64,000 nt of DNA from Bradyrhizobium semiaridum (GCF_020329505.1 NZ_JAGKJJ010000012.1:140728-204727), one strand, 5' to 3'. Positions 7,983-17,564 are shown, counted from the first letter of the stretch. Made by a program: numbers and translations. The notes: generated by a model from the sequence alone, not told the origin.

Positions 7983-9509
7983 CTATTTCGAATAAATATC
8001 CTTATACGTATCCCGCAGAATATTCTTCTGCACCTTGCCCATCGCATTGCGCGGCAATTCGTCCACTACGAAGACGCGCTTCGGCATCTTGAATTTGGCG
8101 AGCCTCCCGTCGAGCGCCTTCAGCACCGAGGCCTCGCTGACATCGGCGCCCTTGTTGCAGACCACGACGGCGGTGACGCCCTCGCCGAAATCGGCATGCG
8201 GCACGCCGATCACGGCCGATTCGACCACGCCGGGCATGGCGTCGATCTCGCTCTCGATCTCCTTCGGGTAGACGTTGAAGCCGCCCGAGATCACGAGGTC
8301 CTTGCCGCGTCCGAGGATGTGGACGTAGCCCCTGTCGTCGATCTTGCCGAGGTCACCGGTGATGAAGAAGCCGTCGTCGCGGAATTCGGCCTTGGTCTTT
8401 TCCGGCATCCGCCAGTAGCCTTTGAACACGTTCGGGCCCTTCACCTCGATCACGCCGATTGTCTCCGGCGCCAGTTGCTTGCCGGTTTCGGGGTCGGCGA
8501 CCCGCACCGAGACGCCGGGCAGCGCGAAGCCGACCGCGCCGGGGACGCGGTCGCCGTCATAGGGATTGCTTGTGTTCATGTTGGTCTCGGTCATGCCGTA
8601 GCGCTCCAGCACGGCATGACCGGTACGCGCGGACCATTCGCGGTGGGTGTCGGCGAGCAACGGCGCCGAGCCCGAGATGAACAGCCGCATGTGCTTGGTC
8701 GCCTCCTTGTTGAGGCCGGGGTTCTGCAACAGGCGGGTATAAAAGGTCGGCACTCCCATCATCACGGTCGAGCGCGCCATCAGCTTGAGGATCAGGTCCG
8801 GATCGAACTTCGGCACGAAGATCATCGAGGCGCGGGCGAACAGCGTCACGTTGCTGGCCACGAACAGGCCGTGGGTGTGGTAGATCGGCAGCGCGTGGAT
8901 CAGCACGTCCTTGTCGGTGAAGCGCCAGTAATCGACCAGCGAATACGAGTTCGATGCCAGATTGTCGTGCGACAGCATCGCGCCCTTGGAGCGGCCGGTG
9001 GTGCCGGAGGTGTAGAGGATCGCGGCGAGATCGTCATTGCTGCGCGGAACCGTCGCGAACTCCTCAGCTGCCTTGTCGGCGGCCTCGGTGAGCGAGCCCT
9101 TGCCGGTCGGATTGAGGGTCTCGACCTTCGCACCGACCTTGGCCGCGATCGCCTTGATGCCCTCCAGCTTGGCGGGGTCGCAGACGACCAGCGACGGCTC
9201 GGCGTCGGTGATGAAGTATTCGAGCTCGTTCAGCGTGTAGGCGGTGTTGAGCGGCAGATAGACGGCACCGGCCCGCACGGTGGCGAGATACAGCACGAGG
9301 CCCGCGACCGATTTCTCCGTCTGCGCCGCGACGCGATCGCCCGGCTTCACCCCGCGGTCAACCAGCACATTCGCCATCTGTCCGGCGCGCGCGATCAAAT
9401 CGCCGTAGGTGATGCGGCTGCCGTCGAGCTGCTCGATCGCGAGCCGGCTGGGGTCGTCGAGGCCGTCGAACAGGCGGGAAAACAGGTTGGCGTTGGTGGT
9501 CGTGTTCAT
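7983..9509 (-). CDS. matB: Malonyl-CoA synthetase (MatB-type acyl-CoA ligase)
   Basis: 508 aa, cytosolic. An ANL-superfamily adenylating enzyme: the AMP-binding P-loop 'YTSGTTGRSKG' is at residues 166-176, 'YGMTETNMN' and 'ITGDLGKIDDRGYVHILGR' follow, and the C-terminal lysine motif is 'PRNAMGKVQKN'. Overall sequence matches rhizobial MatB, which makes malonyl-CoA from malonate, ATP and CoA. The other mat genes (matA, matC, matR) are not adjacent, so substrate specificity rests on similarity alone. It is divergent from the SDR gene. Confidence 0.88.
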   Translation of the reverse strand: MNTTTNANLFSRLFDGLDDPSRLAIEQLDGSRITYGDLIARAGQMANVLVDRGVKPGDRVAAQTEKSVAGLVLYLATVRAGAVYLPLNTAYTLNELEYFITDAEPSLVVCDPAKLEGIKAIAAKVGAKVETLNPTGKGSLTEAADKAAEEFATVPRSNDDLAAILYTSGTTGRSKGAMLSHDNLASNSYSLVDYWRFTDKDVLIHALPIYHTHGLFVASNVTLFARASMIFVPKFDPDLILKLMARSTVMMGVPTFYTRLLQNPGLNKEATKHMRLFISGSAPLLADTHREWSARTGHAVLERYGMTETNMNTSNPYDGDRVPGAVGFALPGVSVRVADPETGKQLAPETIGVIEVKGPNVFKGYWRMPEKTKAEFRDDGFFITGDLGKIDDRGYVHILGRGKDLVISGGFNVYPKEIESEIDAMPGVVESAVIGVPHADFGEGVTAVVVCNKGADVSEASVLKALDGRLAKFKMPKRVFVVDELPRNAMGKVQKNILRDTYKDIYSK

Positions 9510-9595
9510 GCAACATCCCCGAGGGGCGAAAGGGCCGGTAAGAGTCCGGCTGGATTAGCAAAAACGCCCTTCGAAAAGCAACGGAGACAGATTGC

Positions 9596-10357
9596 ATGAC
9601 AAACAATGGGAAACGCGTGGCCTGGGTGACCGGTGGCGGCAGCGGAATCGGCGAATCCGGGGCCGAGTTCCTGGCCGCGGACGGCTGGACGGTGGTGGTC
9701 TCCGGCCGCCGCAAGGCAGAGCTCGACCGCGTGGTGGCCAACATCACGAAAAAGGGCGGCAAAGCCGAGGCGATCCCGCTCGACGTCAGCAACAAGGCCG
9801 ATGTCAACAAGGCGGCGGACGCGATCGTCGCCAAGCATGGCCGCATTGACCTCCTGGTCAACAGCGCCGGCATCAATGTGCCGAAGCGCAGCTGGGCCGA
9901 CATGGATCTGGAAGGCTGGGACAAACTGGTCGAGGTCAACCTCAACGGCGTGCTGTACTGCATGCGGGCGGTGCTGCCGACGATGCGCAAGCAGCAGGAC
10001 GGCTGCATCATCAACGTCGCCTCATGGGCCGGCCGCCACGTCTCGAAGATGCCGGGCCCGGCCTACACCACGACCAAGCACGCGGTGCTGGCGCTGACCC
10101 ATTCCTTCAATATGGACGAATGCGTCAACGGCCTGCGCGCCTGCTGCCTGTCGCCGGGCGAGGTCGCAACGCCGATCCTGAAATTGCGCCCCGTGGTGCC
10201 GAGCGAGGCCGAACAGGCGAAAATGCTGCAGCCCGAGGATTGCGGCCGCACCATCGCCTTCGTCGCCAGCATGCCGGCGCGAGTCTGCATGAACGAGATC
10301 CTGATCAGCCCGACCCACAATCGCGGATTTATTCAAACGCCGGCGAACAGGGATTAG
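9596..10357 (+). CDS. SDR-family NAD(P)-dependent oxidoreductase
   Basis: 253 aa. Classical short-chain dehydrogenase: cofactor motif TGGGSGIG at residues 12-19, NSAG at 89-92, and the catalytic set S143, Y157, K161. It begins 86 bp from the divergent matB. The substrate is not predictable from the sequence, and no pathway genes lie next to it. Confidence 0.92.
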   Translation: MTNNGKRVAWVTGGGSGIGESGAEFLAADGWTVVVSGRRKAELDRVVANITKKGGKAEAIPLDVSNKADVNKAADAIVAKHGRIDLLVNSAGINVPKRSWADMDLEGWDKLVEVNLNGVLYCMRAVLPTMRKQQDGCIINVASWAGRHVSKMPGPAYTTTKHAVLALTHSFNMDECVNGLRACCLSPGEVATPILKLRPVVPSEAEQAKMLQPEDCGRTIAFVASMPARVCMNEILISPTHNRGFIQTPANRD

Positions 10358-10394
10358 GCTCCCCTCGTCTGGGGGGCGGCCACGGGTGACGCTA

Positions 10395-10475
10395 TCCGGA
10401 GAGAGTTGATCCCCACCCGCTTTGCTCTTCGAGCAAAGCGATCTCCCCTTACAAGGGGGAGGTGGAGCAGCGTTG
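10395..10475. repeat. Palindromic repeat between convergent genes
   Basis: Two tight hairpins: GCTTTGCTC-TTC-GAGCAAAGC (10419-10439) and CTCCCC-N-GGGGGAG (about 10443-10461). It is part of the 'ctccccttacaaggggg' type of dispersed element seen in several gaps here. It probably acts as a bidirectional 3' end for the SDR and MFS genes. Confidence 0.6.
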
Positions 10476-10482
10476 CTCAAGA

Positions 10483-11883
10483 TCATTCGATGATCTCGTT
10501 CAGCTCCTTGCCGGAATGCTCTGGCACGAACAGGAAGACGCCAATCGCCATCGCTATCATCAGCACGGGGATGCAGAGGAACGCGAGCGCGAACGAGCCG
10601 GTGTGCTGCTGGAGCGCGATCGAGACGAATGGGAACAGCACGAAGCCGACGAAATAGGCGATCGCCCAGACCACGCCATTGGCCGCGCCGCGGATGCGGG
10701 TCGGAAAGATCTCGGCGGTCAGCGTCGTGCTCGGACCCCAGAAGCCGAGGAAGCCGAGGCACCACAGCAGCCCGAACGTCCACAGCAGGAGGCGGTCCTC
10801 GGAATAGACCCAGAGCGTCATGAACACCGCGCCCTCGATCAGCGTGATGATGAAGGCGCGGCGGCGGCCGATCTTGTCGATCAGCCAACCGACCAGGCAC
10901 AGCCCGAGGAAGCCGCAGAGACCGTAGAACACGTAGAACAGGCTGTATTCGGCCGTCGACCAGTGCTTCTCGGTCGACAGATAAAGCGGCATCCAGGAGC
11001 CGACGGTGCCGTAGATGCAGGTCGAGGCGCAGGCGACGAACAGCGCGACCAGGGTTGCAGGCAGCACGTCGGGCATGAACACTTGGCGGATACCGACCGA
11101 TTTGGCCTTGCCGAACCAGGCGCTATCCTCGGTGCTGACCGTGCCGCCGCGCGCCAGCGTGTCCGCGATGCGCCGCTTGCGGTCCTGCGCGCGCACCCAA
11201 TAGGGCGATTCCGGGCAGGTCGAGCGGATATAGATCGCGAGCAGTGCGATCACGCCGGGCACCATGACCGCGACACGCCAGCCGTAGCTGGCGGCGACCA
11301 GCCCGGTGATGGCACCCGCGAGCGTGGCGCCGAGGCACCAGGCCGATCGCGTGATGGTGATCACCCGCCCGCGCAGCCGCGCCGGCCAGGTCTCGGCCAC
11401 CAGCATCGAGCCGAGCGACCACTCGCCGTTGAGCGCGAAGAACAGCAGCGAGCGCGCGATCACGAACACCGTGAAGGTCGGCGACAGCGCCGCGACCGGC
11501 ATCAACAGCGAGAACAGCGCGATGTTGACGGCGAGCAGCGTGCGGCGGCCGAACCTGTCCGCCAGCCAGGGCCAGAAGTATAGGCCGGCAATGCCGACGA
11601 AGAGCGCGATCTGCATGCCGGAGCGATATTCCGGCAGGCTCAGCTGAAATTCCTTGATCACCATCGGCGAGACCAGCGCGAAGATCACGCCGTCCATGCC
11701 GTCAAAGCCCCAGCCGAGCGCGTTGGCGGTGGCGATGTGCCAGTGGGTTTTCGTAACCTCGGTGCTGCCGGCGACGGCGCGGTAATTGGCGTATTGCAGG
11801 TGGTGCCGCTCGAGCGGGCCGGTGTCGCTGCCGGCTTGGTCCGCCGCAGACGCGGCGTGTTGGTCCGCCGTAATGCTGCTCAT
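10483..11883 (-). CDS. MFS transporter, organic-acid/aromatic-acid type
   Basis: 466 aa with twelve predicted membrane segments. The MFS signature 'DRFGRRTLLAVN' is in the loop between segments 2 and 3, and a similar 'DKIGRRRAFIITL' repeats in the second half. The motif 'GWGFDGMDGVIFALV' resembles the conserved Asp region of aromatic-acid/H+ symporters (AAHS), but the substrate is open. Start at MSSITAD (11883), preceded by 'gggaggcgatc'; the longer frame lacks a ribosome site. Confidence 0.88.
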   Translation of the reverse strand: MSSITADQHAASAADQAGSDTGPLERHHLQYANYRAVAGSTEVTKTHWHIATANALGWGFDGMDGVIFALVSPMVIKEFQLSLPEYRSGMQIALFVGIAGLYFWPWLADRFGRRTLLAVNIALFSLLMPVAALSPTFTVFVIARSLLFFALNGEWSLGSMLVAETWPARLRGRVITITRSAWCLGATLAGAITGLVAASYGWRVAVMVPGVIALLAIYIRSTCPESPYWVRAQDRKRRIADTLARGGTVSTEDSAWFGKAKSVGIRQVFMPDVLPATLVALFVACASTCIYGTVGSWMPLYLSTEKHWSTAEYSLFYVFYGLCGFLGLCLVGWLIDKIGRRRAFIITLIEGAVFMTLWVYSEDRLLLWTFGLLWCLGFLGFWGPSTTLTAEIFPTRIRGAANGVVWAIAYFVGFVLFPFVSIALQQHTGSFALAFLCIPVLMIAMAIGVFLFVPEHSGKELNEIIE

Positions 11884-12208
11884 GATCGCCTCCCATTTGC
11901 CGCCGCCTTTGAGGCGTGCCGCAACCTCAGGCTGAAGCAATTGCAGCGCTGCGGCAAGCGAATTGCTCGCGGCGGTGCACTGGTCTTGCCGTGGAGTGGA
12001 ATTGGTTTTGGCGCACCGCAGACATTGCGCGTACGCAAGGCGTCATCGCCGGTTTCAGGAATCACAAAGAATTATTTCCGGAAACCGTCCGGACAACTCC
12101 CCGTAGCTCGGCCAACGACGACGCACTCACCAGCCACCTCGCGCCGTTGTTGCCCCTTCATGACCGGCGCAGAGCCGCCGGACAGCTGACCCATTGGGAG
12201 ATGAAACC
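11884..12208. other. Divergent gap between MFS and fasciclin genes
   Basis: About 325 bp with no coding frame I can support. It must hold the promoters of both genes, but I see no convincing -35/-10 pair or operator. Confidence 0.5.
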
Positions 12209-12763
12209 ATGTCGAAGCGTATTGCATATCTCGCCGCCGCCGCCTTCAGCGCGCTCGCGATCACTGCCACCGTCATTGCGTCCGCTCGCGCCGAGGAGAA
12301 GACCGTGATGGTCGGCGGCGCGGCGATGTTCCCGTCCAAGAACATCGTCCAGAACGCCGTCAACTCTAAGGACCACACCACGCTTGTCGCCGCGGTGAAG
12401 GCCGCGGGCCTCGTCAGCACGCTGGAAGGCAAGGGCCCGTTCACGGTGTTCGCGCCGACCAACGCCGCCTTCGGCAAGCTGCCGGCCGGGACCGTCGACA
12501 ACCTGGTCAAGCCCGAGAACAAGGCGACGCTGACCAAGATCCTCACCTACCATGTGGTGCCCGGCAAGCTCGAGGCGTTCGACCTCACCGACGGCAAGAG
12601 GCTGAAGACCGCCGAGGGCGAGGAACTCACCGTCAAGAAGCAGGACGGCAAGGTCTGGATCGTCGACGCCAAGGGCGGCAGCTCGATGGTGACGATTTCG
12701 AACGTCAACCAGTCCAATGGCGTCATCCATGTGGTCGACACCGTGCTGATGCCGGCGACGTAA
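12209..12763 (+). CDS. Exported fasciclin-domain protein
   Basis: 184 aa. A Sec signal peptide (MSKRIAYLAAAAFSALAITA, cleaved after about residue 28) precedes one FAS1 domain. The FAS1 hallmarks are present: 'GPFTVFAPTNAAF' (H1 box), 'LTYHVVPGK' and the H2-type end 'SNGVIHVVDTVLMP'. FAS1 proteins mediate adhesion and surface contacts in bacteria. Start chosen at 12209 rather than the in-frame ATG at 12194 because a GGGAG lies seven bases upstream. A strong terminator follows. Confidence 0.93.
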   Translation: MSKRIAYLAAAAFSALAITATVIASARAEEKTVMVGGAAMFPSKNIVQNAVNSKDHTTLVAAVKAAGLVSTLEGKGPFTVFAPTNAAFGKLPAGTVDNLVKPENKATLTKILTYHVVPGKLEAFDLTDGKRLKTAEGEELTVKKQDGKVWIVDAKGGSSMVTISNVNQSNGVIHVVDTVLMPAT

Positions 12764-12806
12764 CACCCGGCGGCCTCCTTCGGTCCCTGACGGGACGAGC
12801 AAAACG

Positions 12807-12841
12807 GCGAGCCGGGCAACCCCGTCCCGGCTCGCATTTTT
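12807..12841 (+). terminator. Rho-independent terminator after fasciclin gene
   Basis: Stem GCGAGCCGGG / CCCGGCTCGC with a nine-base loop followed by ATTTTTG. It ends the fasciclin transcript and separates it from the cytochrome b gene. Confidence 0.85.
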
Positions 12842-12945
12842 GTGACCGCGATAGACGGCGTGCATCGAACTGATAACCCTGATCCTGTAACGGAACGCGG
12901 GTTCCGGGCGTATAAGCCAGTAACGACCCCAAGCAGAGAATTCCC

Positions 12946-13578
12946 ATGTCGAGCCTTGCCGTCAGTGACGACCACGCAGACACCGCGACACCGGCGAGGG
13001 TGATCCAGCCCGCCTGGGTGCGGGTGGTGCACTGGGTCAATGCCGTTGCCATGATCCTGATGATCATGTCCGGCTGGCAGATCTACAATGCCTCGCCGCT
13101 GTTCAACTTCAGTTTCCCGCGCAGCATCACGCTCGGCGGCTGGCTCGGCGGCGCGCTGCTCTGGCACTTCGCCGCGATGTGGCTGTTGATGGTCAACGGC
13201 CTGGTCTATCTGATCCTCGGCCTCGTCACCGGCCGCTTCCGCCGCAAGCTGCTGCCGATCATCCCCCGCGGCGTGATCTCCGACACCAAGGCGGCGCTGA
13301 CCTTCAAGCTCTCGCATGCCGATCTCACGAGGTACAATCAGGTACAGAAGCTGCTCTATGCCGGGATCATCCTCGTCGGAATCGTCATCGTGCTGTCCGG
13401 CCTGTCGATCTGGAAGCCGGTGCAGCTGCACTGGCTGGTGTCGCTGTTCGGCGGCTACGACTTCGCACGCTATGTGCACTTCGCCTGCATGGCGCTGATC
13501 GTCGCCTTCCTCGTGATCCATGTCGCGCTCGCGGTCTTGGTGCCGAAGAGCCTGCGCGCCATGATCATTGGACGCTAA
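12946..13578 (+). CDS. Cytochrome b561-type membrane subunit
   Basis: 210 aa, four to five membrane segments. Four histidines in membrane helices (H29, H74, H178, H192) fit bis-His ligation of two b hemes as in thiosulfate-reductase/formate-dehydrogenase type cytochrome b subunits. The next gene, 14 bp downstream, is a molybdopterin oxidoreductase, so this is probably its electron-transfer partner in the membrane, analogous to but different from MsrQ. Confidence 0.9.
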   Translation: MSSLAVSDDHADTATPARVIQPAWVRVVHWVNAVAMILMIMSGWQIYNASPLFNFSFPRSITLGGWLGGALLWHFAAMWLLMVNGLVYLILGLVTGRFRRKLLPIIPRGVISDTKAALTFKLSHADLTRYNQVQKLLYAGIILVGIVIVLSGLSIWKPVQLHWLVSLFGGYDFARYVHFACMALIVAFLVIHVALAVLVPKSLRAMIIGR

Positions 13579-13592
13579 GAAGGAGATCTGTC

Positions 13593-14378
13593 ATGGGCCG
13601 CCTGCGCAAGCTCCTGATCCCCGGCGTCGACAAGAAGCTCTTGGTCCGCGACGCCGTGAAGACCATGCCGGACCTGACGCGCCGCCGCTTCATCACCATG
13701 GGCGCGAGCCTCGGCTCGCTGACCTTGCTGACCGGCTGCGACGTCGTCGATTCGTCCTCGGCCGAGGAGATGCTGAAGAAGGTCTCGAAATTCAACGACG
13801 CGGTGCAGGCCTGGATGTTCAATCCGAATGCGCTGGCGCCGACCTTCCCCGAGAGCATGATCACCAAGCCGTTCCCGTTCAACGCCTATTACGATCTCGA
13901 CGACGCGCCGGATATCGACGGCAAGGAGTGGAAGCTGGAGGTTCGCGGCCTGGTCGACAACAAGAAGTCCTGGACGCTGGACGAGCTCTACCAGCTGCCG
14001 CAGGTCAAGCAGGTCACGCGCCACATCTGCGTCGAGGGCTGGAGCGCGATCGGCAGCTGGACCGGCACGCCGCTGCGCGACTTCCTCAAACTCATCGGCG
14101 CCGACACGCGCGCGAAATATGTCTGGTTCCAGTGCGCCGACAAGGACGGCTACAACTCGCCGCTCGACATGCCGAGCGCGCTGCATCCGCAGACCCAGAT
14201 GACGTTCAAATTCGCCGACGAGATCCTGCCGCGCGCCTACGGCTACCCGATGAAGATCAGGGTGCCGACCAAGCTCGGATTCAAGAACCCGAAATACGTG
14301 ATCTCGATGGAAGTCACCAACGAGTACAAGGGCGGCTACTGGGAAGACCAGGGGTACAATTCGTTCAGCGGCAGTTGA
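13593..14378 (+). CDS. Tat-exported molybdopterin oxidoreductase (sulfite oxidase/MsrP-like)
   Basis: 261 aa. The N-terminus has a twin-arginine motif (RRRF, residues 30-33) and a lipobox-like 'LLTGC' ending at C49, so a Tat-exported lipoprotein is suggested. The oxidoreductase molybdopterin domain follows; 'RHICVEGWSAIGSW' holds C146, the expected Mo ligand. Start at 13593 is set by 'aaggagatctgtc'. The partner is probably the cytochrome b gene immediately upstream. The substrate (sulfoxide, sulfite or other) cannot be told from the sequence. Confidence 0.9.
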   Translation: MGRLRKLLIPGVDKKLLVRDAVKTMPDLTRRRFITMGASLGSLTLLTGCDVVDSSSAEEMLKKVSKFNDAVQAWMFNPNALAPTFPESMITKPFPFNAYYDLDDAPDIDGKEWKLEVRGLVDNKKSWTLDELYQLPQVKQVTRHICVEGWSAIGSWTGTPLRDFLKLIGADTRAKYVWFQCADKDGYNSPLDMPSALHPQTQMTFKFADEILPRAYGYPMKIRVPTKLGFKNPKYVISMEVTNEYKGGYWEDQGYNSFSGS

Positions 14379-14379
14379 G

Positions 14380-14456
14380 GAGGCGAATAGCGAATGGTGA
14401 GTGGCGAATGGGCAAGCGCGTTCTGCTCCCTACTCGCTATTCGCCATTCGCCTTTT
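14380..14456. terminator. Inverted repeat with T-run between convergent genes
   Basis: Left arm begins GGCGAATAGCGAATGG and right arm is CTATTCGCCATTCGCC followed by TTTTTT. The arms are near copies in inverted order, so they make a long hairpin that can terminate the molybdopterin gene. The right arm also contains the stop codon of the minus-strand MFS gene. Confidence 0.7.
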
Positions 14457-15633
14457 TTGGCCCCACTTTCCGCTGGAACGCCGATAGTAGCGCCCCCAGC
14501 GCCAGCATCGCCGCCGAGACGTTCAGCGCGAACGACAGGCTGCCGACGGCGTCGGTGATGGCGCCGACCACGATCGGGCCCAATGTCTGGCCGATGCCGA
14601 AGGCGATGGTCATCGCGGCGATCGCGGTCGGCCAGGATTCCGGCGGGTAGTTGAAGCGCACGAAGGCGGTGGTCGAGCCAACCACCGCGAAAAAGGCGAC
14701 GCCGAACACCAGCGCAGAGATTGCGAGCAGCAGCGGCGAATGGCCGAAGATCGGCAGTGCCGCGCCGAGCGCATTCATGCCGAGAATGATCGTGGTGGCG
14801 AGCCCGCCGCGGTCGAGCGCCAGCACGCGGCGCCAGACCCAGGGCGTGACGAAGGCGGAAAGGCCGATCAGGCTCCAGAACGCGCTCTGGGCCGCAGCGC
14901 CGCCGCCGCCGTCGCGGACATAGGCGATCATGAAGGTCATGTAGGCGATGTAGCCGGCGCCGAACAGGAAATAGCCGGCGAGATAGATCAGCACCGGCTT
15001 CACGGCGAATTTCGTGCGGACGATGCCGCCGGTCGCGGCATCGGCATGGAACGGCGCGAGCAGCAGCGGCACGGTCATGACGACCGAGAGCAGCGTCATC
15101 GCCCACCACACGATCCACCACGAGCCCGCGCCAAAGCCCTGCAACACGAACGGCGCAACGAGGCCGGAGGCCAGGATGCCGATGCCGGGGCCGGCATAGA
15201 ACAGGCTGAGCAGGAAGTTGGCGCGCTCCGGGCGCGACTGCGCGATGGTCGCGGCCAGCGCGCCGCCGCCGACGAAACCGATCGCGGCGGCAAAGCCGGC
15301 CAGCAGCCGAGCGAAGCTCAGCACCGCGAAATTCCCGGAGATGGCGCACAGCGCCAGCGACAGCACGCAGGCCAGCGTCGACCAGCGTACCGAGGCGGCA
15401 AGGCCGAAGCGCTGGATGATGCGCGAGGCGAGCAGCGCGCCGACGAGGTAGCCGGCAGCATTGATCGTGTTCATGAAGCCGGCGGCGGAATAGGACCAGG
15501 CCAGCGAGCCGCGCATGTCGGGCAGGACAAGCGAATAGGCAAAGCGGCCGATGCCGAGCCCGACGGTCGGTGCCAGCGACAAGATCAGAATCAGCCGCGC
15601 GGGATGCGGGTAGGACGGGGCGGGGGCTCTCAC
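14437..15633 (-). CDS. YbfB/YjiJ-family MFS transporter
   Basis: 398 aa, twelve membrane segments. The sequence 'LAPTVGLGIGRFAYSLVLPD' near residues 20-40 and 'FNYPPESWPTAIAAMTIAFG' in the last third are typical of the YbfB/YjiJ branch. Function is unknown beyond efflux or uptake of a small molecule. The C-terminal residues 'KKANGE' and the stop lie inside the 14380-14456 palindrome, so the end of the protein may have been altered by repeat insertion. Confidence 0.88.
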   Translation of the reverse strand: MRAPAPSYPHPARLILILSLAPTVGLGIGRFAYSLVLPDMRGSLAWSYSAAGFMNTINAAGYLVGALLASRIIQRFGLAASVRWSTLACVLSLALCAISGNFAVLSFARLLAGFAAAIGFVGGGALAATIAQSRPERANFLLSLFYAGPGIGILASGLVAPFVLQGFGAGSWWIVWWAMTLLSVVMTVPLLLAPFHADAATGGIVRTKFAVKPVLIYLAGYFLFGAGYIAYMTFMIAYVRDGGGGAAAQSAFWSLIGLSAFVTPWVWRRVLALDRGGLATTIILGMNALGAALPIFGHSPLLLAISALVFGVAFFAVVGSTTAFVRFNYPPESWPTAIAAMTIAFGIGQTLGPIVVGAITDAVGSLSFALNVSAAMLALGALLSAFQRKVGPKKANGE

Positions 15634-15828
15634 ACTTCACTCCGGCAATGCGCGCATTGTGGCAGGCCGCGGCGATCCTGCCCAGCACCGGGCGCTGCAA
15701 CGGTGTTTTGCGAAATAGGCAATCGGGCGATCGGCGCCAGCGCATACGGCATGGCGTCAGCTACCCGCGCGGGGTGCCTTGCCAATCGGTGCCGGGCGTT
15801 TTAGCACTCCGGCCAGATTTCATTGGCT

Positions 15829-15919
15829 GGTCATGCCCGGGCTTGACCCGGGCATCCATCCGCCTTCAGAGGCTTTTCGAAGCGGGATGGATTGCCGGGT
15901 CAAGCCCGGCAATGACGGC
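15829..15919. repeat. Palindromic repeat upstream of leuB
   Basis: Arms GTCATGCCCGGGCTTGACCC and GGGTCAAGCCCGGCAATGAC flank a short centre 'catccgccttcagaggctttt'. This is a typical short intergenic palindrome of slow-growing rhizobia. It ends about 26 bp before leuB and so lies in its promoter or leader region. Confidence 0.7.
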
Positions 15920-15945
15920 AAAACAGCTATCCAGAGGTAACGACC

Positions 15946-17058
15946 ATGGCGACCCATAAACTGCTGCTTCTCCCCGGCGACGGCATCGGCCCCGAAGTGA
16001 TGGCCGAGGTGCAGCGCCTGATCGACTGGCTGAATGCGCAGGGCATCGCGAAATTCGAGACTGAGACCGGCCTGGTCGGCGGCTCGGCCTATGACGCGCA
16101 CAAGGTGTCGATCTCCGAAGCGGACATGGCCAAGGCGACCGCGGCCGATGCCGTGATCTTCGGTGCGGTCGGCGGTCCGAAGTGGGACAGCGTGCCTTAT
16201 GAGGTGCGCCCCGAGGCCGGCCTGCTGCGGCTGCGCAAGGATCTCGGCCTGTTCGCCAACCTGCGTCCGGCGGTGTGTTATCCGGCGCTGGCCGAAGCCT
16301 CCAGCCTCAAGCGCGACGTGGTCGAGGGTCTCGACATCATGATCGTGCGCGAGCTCACCGGCGGCGTCTATTTCGGCGAGCCGAAGACCATCACGGATCT
16401 CGGCAACGGCCAGAAGCGGGCGGTCGACACCCAGGTCTACGACACCTACGAGATCGAGCGCATCGGCCGCGTCGCCTTCGACCTGGCGCGCAAGCGCAGG
16501 AACAAGGTGACGTCGATGGAGAAGCGCAACGTCATGAAGTCGGGCGTGCTCTGGAACGAGGTCATGACCCAGGTCCACGCGCGCGAATACAAGGACGTCA
16601 CGCTGGAGCACCAGCTCGCCGATTCCGGCGGCATGAACCTCGTCAAGGCGCCGAAGCAGTTCGACGTCATCGTCACTGACAATCTGTTCGGCGACATGCT
16701 GTCCGACATCGCAGCGATGCTGACCGGCTCGCTCGGCATGCTGCCGTCGGCCTCGCTCGGTGAGATCGACGCCAAGACGAAGAAGCGCCGCTCGCTGTTC
16801 GAGCCGGTGCACGGTTCGGCGCCCGACATCGCAGGCAAGGGCCTCGCCAATCCGATCGCGATGATCTCCTCGTTCGGCATGGCGCTGCGCTACTCGTTCG
16901 ACATGGGCGAACTCGCCGACAAGGTCGATGCCGCGATCGCTGCCGTGCTCGCCAGCGGGCTGCGCACCGCCGACATCAAGTCGGAAGGCGCCACCGCCGT
17001 CAGCACCACGCAGATGGGTGAGGCGATCCTGAGGGAATTGCAGAAGCTGCACGCGTAA
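15946..17058 (+). CDS. leuB: 3-isopropylmalate dehydrogenase
   Basis: 370 aa, cytosolic. Oxidative decarboxylation of 3-isopropylmalate in leucine synthesis. Family features: '[14 protein letters not shown]' at the N-terminus, '[12 protein letters not shown]', '[13 protein letters not shown]' and the metal site '[17 protein letters not shown]', then '[14 protein letters not shown]'. leuC and leuD are elsewhere in the window, so this gene stands alone with its own terminator. Confidence 0.97.
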   Translation: MATHKLLLLPGDGIGPEVMAEVQRLIDWLNAQGIAKFETETGLVGGSAYDAHKVSISEADMAKATAADAVIFGAVGGPKWDSVPYEVRPEAGLLRLRKDLGLFANLRPAVCYPALAEASSLKRDVVEGLDIMIVRELTGGVYFGEPKTITDLGNGQKRAVDTQVYDTYEIERIGRVAFDLARKRRNKVTSMEKRNVMKSGVLWNEVMTQVHAREYKDVTLEHQLADSGGMNLVKAPKQFDVIVTDNLFGDMLSDIAAMLTGSLGMLPSASLGEIDAKTKKRRSLFEPVHGSAPDIAGKGLANPIAMISSFGMALRYSFDMGELADKVDAAIAAVLASGLRTADIKSEGATAVSTTQMGEAILRELQKLHA

Positions 17059-17104
17059 GGAGTGCAGCAACCACGACAATGTCGTCCCGGTACGCGTGCA
17101 CAAA

Positions 17105-17136
17105 CAAAAATGGCCGGGCTGAGCCCGGCCATTTTC
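17105..17136. terminator. Bidirectional terminator between leuB and the 134-aa gene
   Basis: AAAAATGGCCGGGCT-GA-GCCCGGCCATTTT: a near-perfect stem with A-tract on one side and T-tract on the other, so it can stop transcription from both strands. Confidence 0.85.
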
Positions 17137-17159
17137 ACGTCGGCAGATCGCCGAAATTC

Positions 17160-17564
17160 TCAGTACAGCGGGAAATTCCGCGGATAGCCGCCGAGATCGC
17201 CGGGCGGGCTGAGCGGCTGGCGGTCGATCGGCTGGTTCTTGTTCTCGCGCGCGAAGGAGGGATAGCCGACGTCAGGCGGATAGGCGTAGTCGTTGAACTT
17301 GCGGTCGCCCGGCAGCACTTCGGTGCCGGCATCGAGCCAGGAACGCGTGGTGACGTAGACGCGGGTGCGCGGGCCCTGCTGGTAGACGCGGTTCGGGCCC
17401 TGCGCGCCGTAATAGCGGCGGCCGTCGCGGTCGTACTGGTCCTGCTGCTTGCGCTTGCTCGGCGACTGCGCGCTGGCCGCGGTGACACTGAGCGCGGTTG
17501 CGGTGACCGCAGCCGCAGCAAGCAACACCACGAGCTTGTTCGCGGCAGGGAATTTCAAGGTCAT
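17160..17564 (-). CDS. Exported hypothetical protein
   Basis: 134 aa. Signal peptide (residues 1-32, ending 'TAASAQS'), then a basic, Gln/Arg/Tyr-rich region and a Pro-rich end ('PLSPPGDLGGYPRNFPLY'). No known domain is recognised. The start at 17564 follows a GAGGA; the longer frame (17618) lacks one. It is convergent with leuB and shares its terminator. Confidence 0.8.
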   Translation of the reverse strand: MTLKFPAANKLVVLLAAAAVTATALSVTAASAQSPSKRKQQDQYDRDGRRYYGAQGPNRVYQQGPRTRVYVTTRSWLDAGTEVLPGDRKFNDYAYPPDVGYPSFARENKNQPIDRQPLSPPGDLGGYPRNFPLY

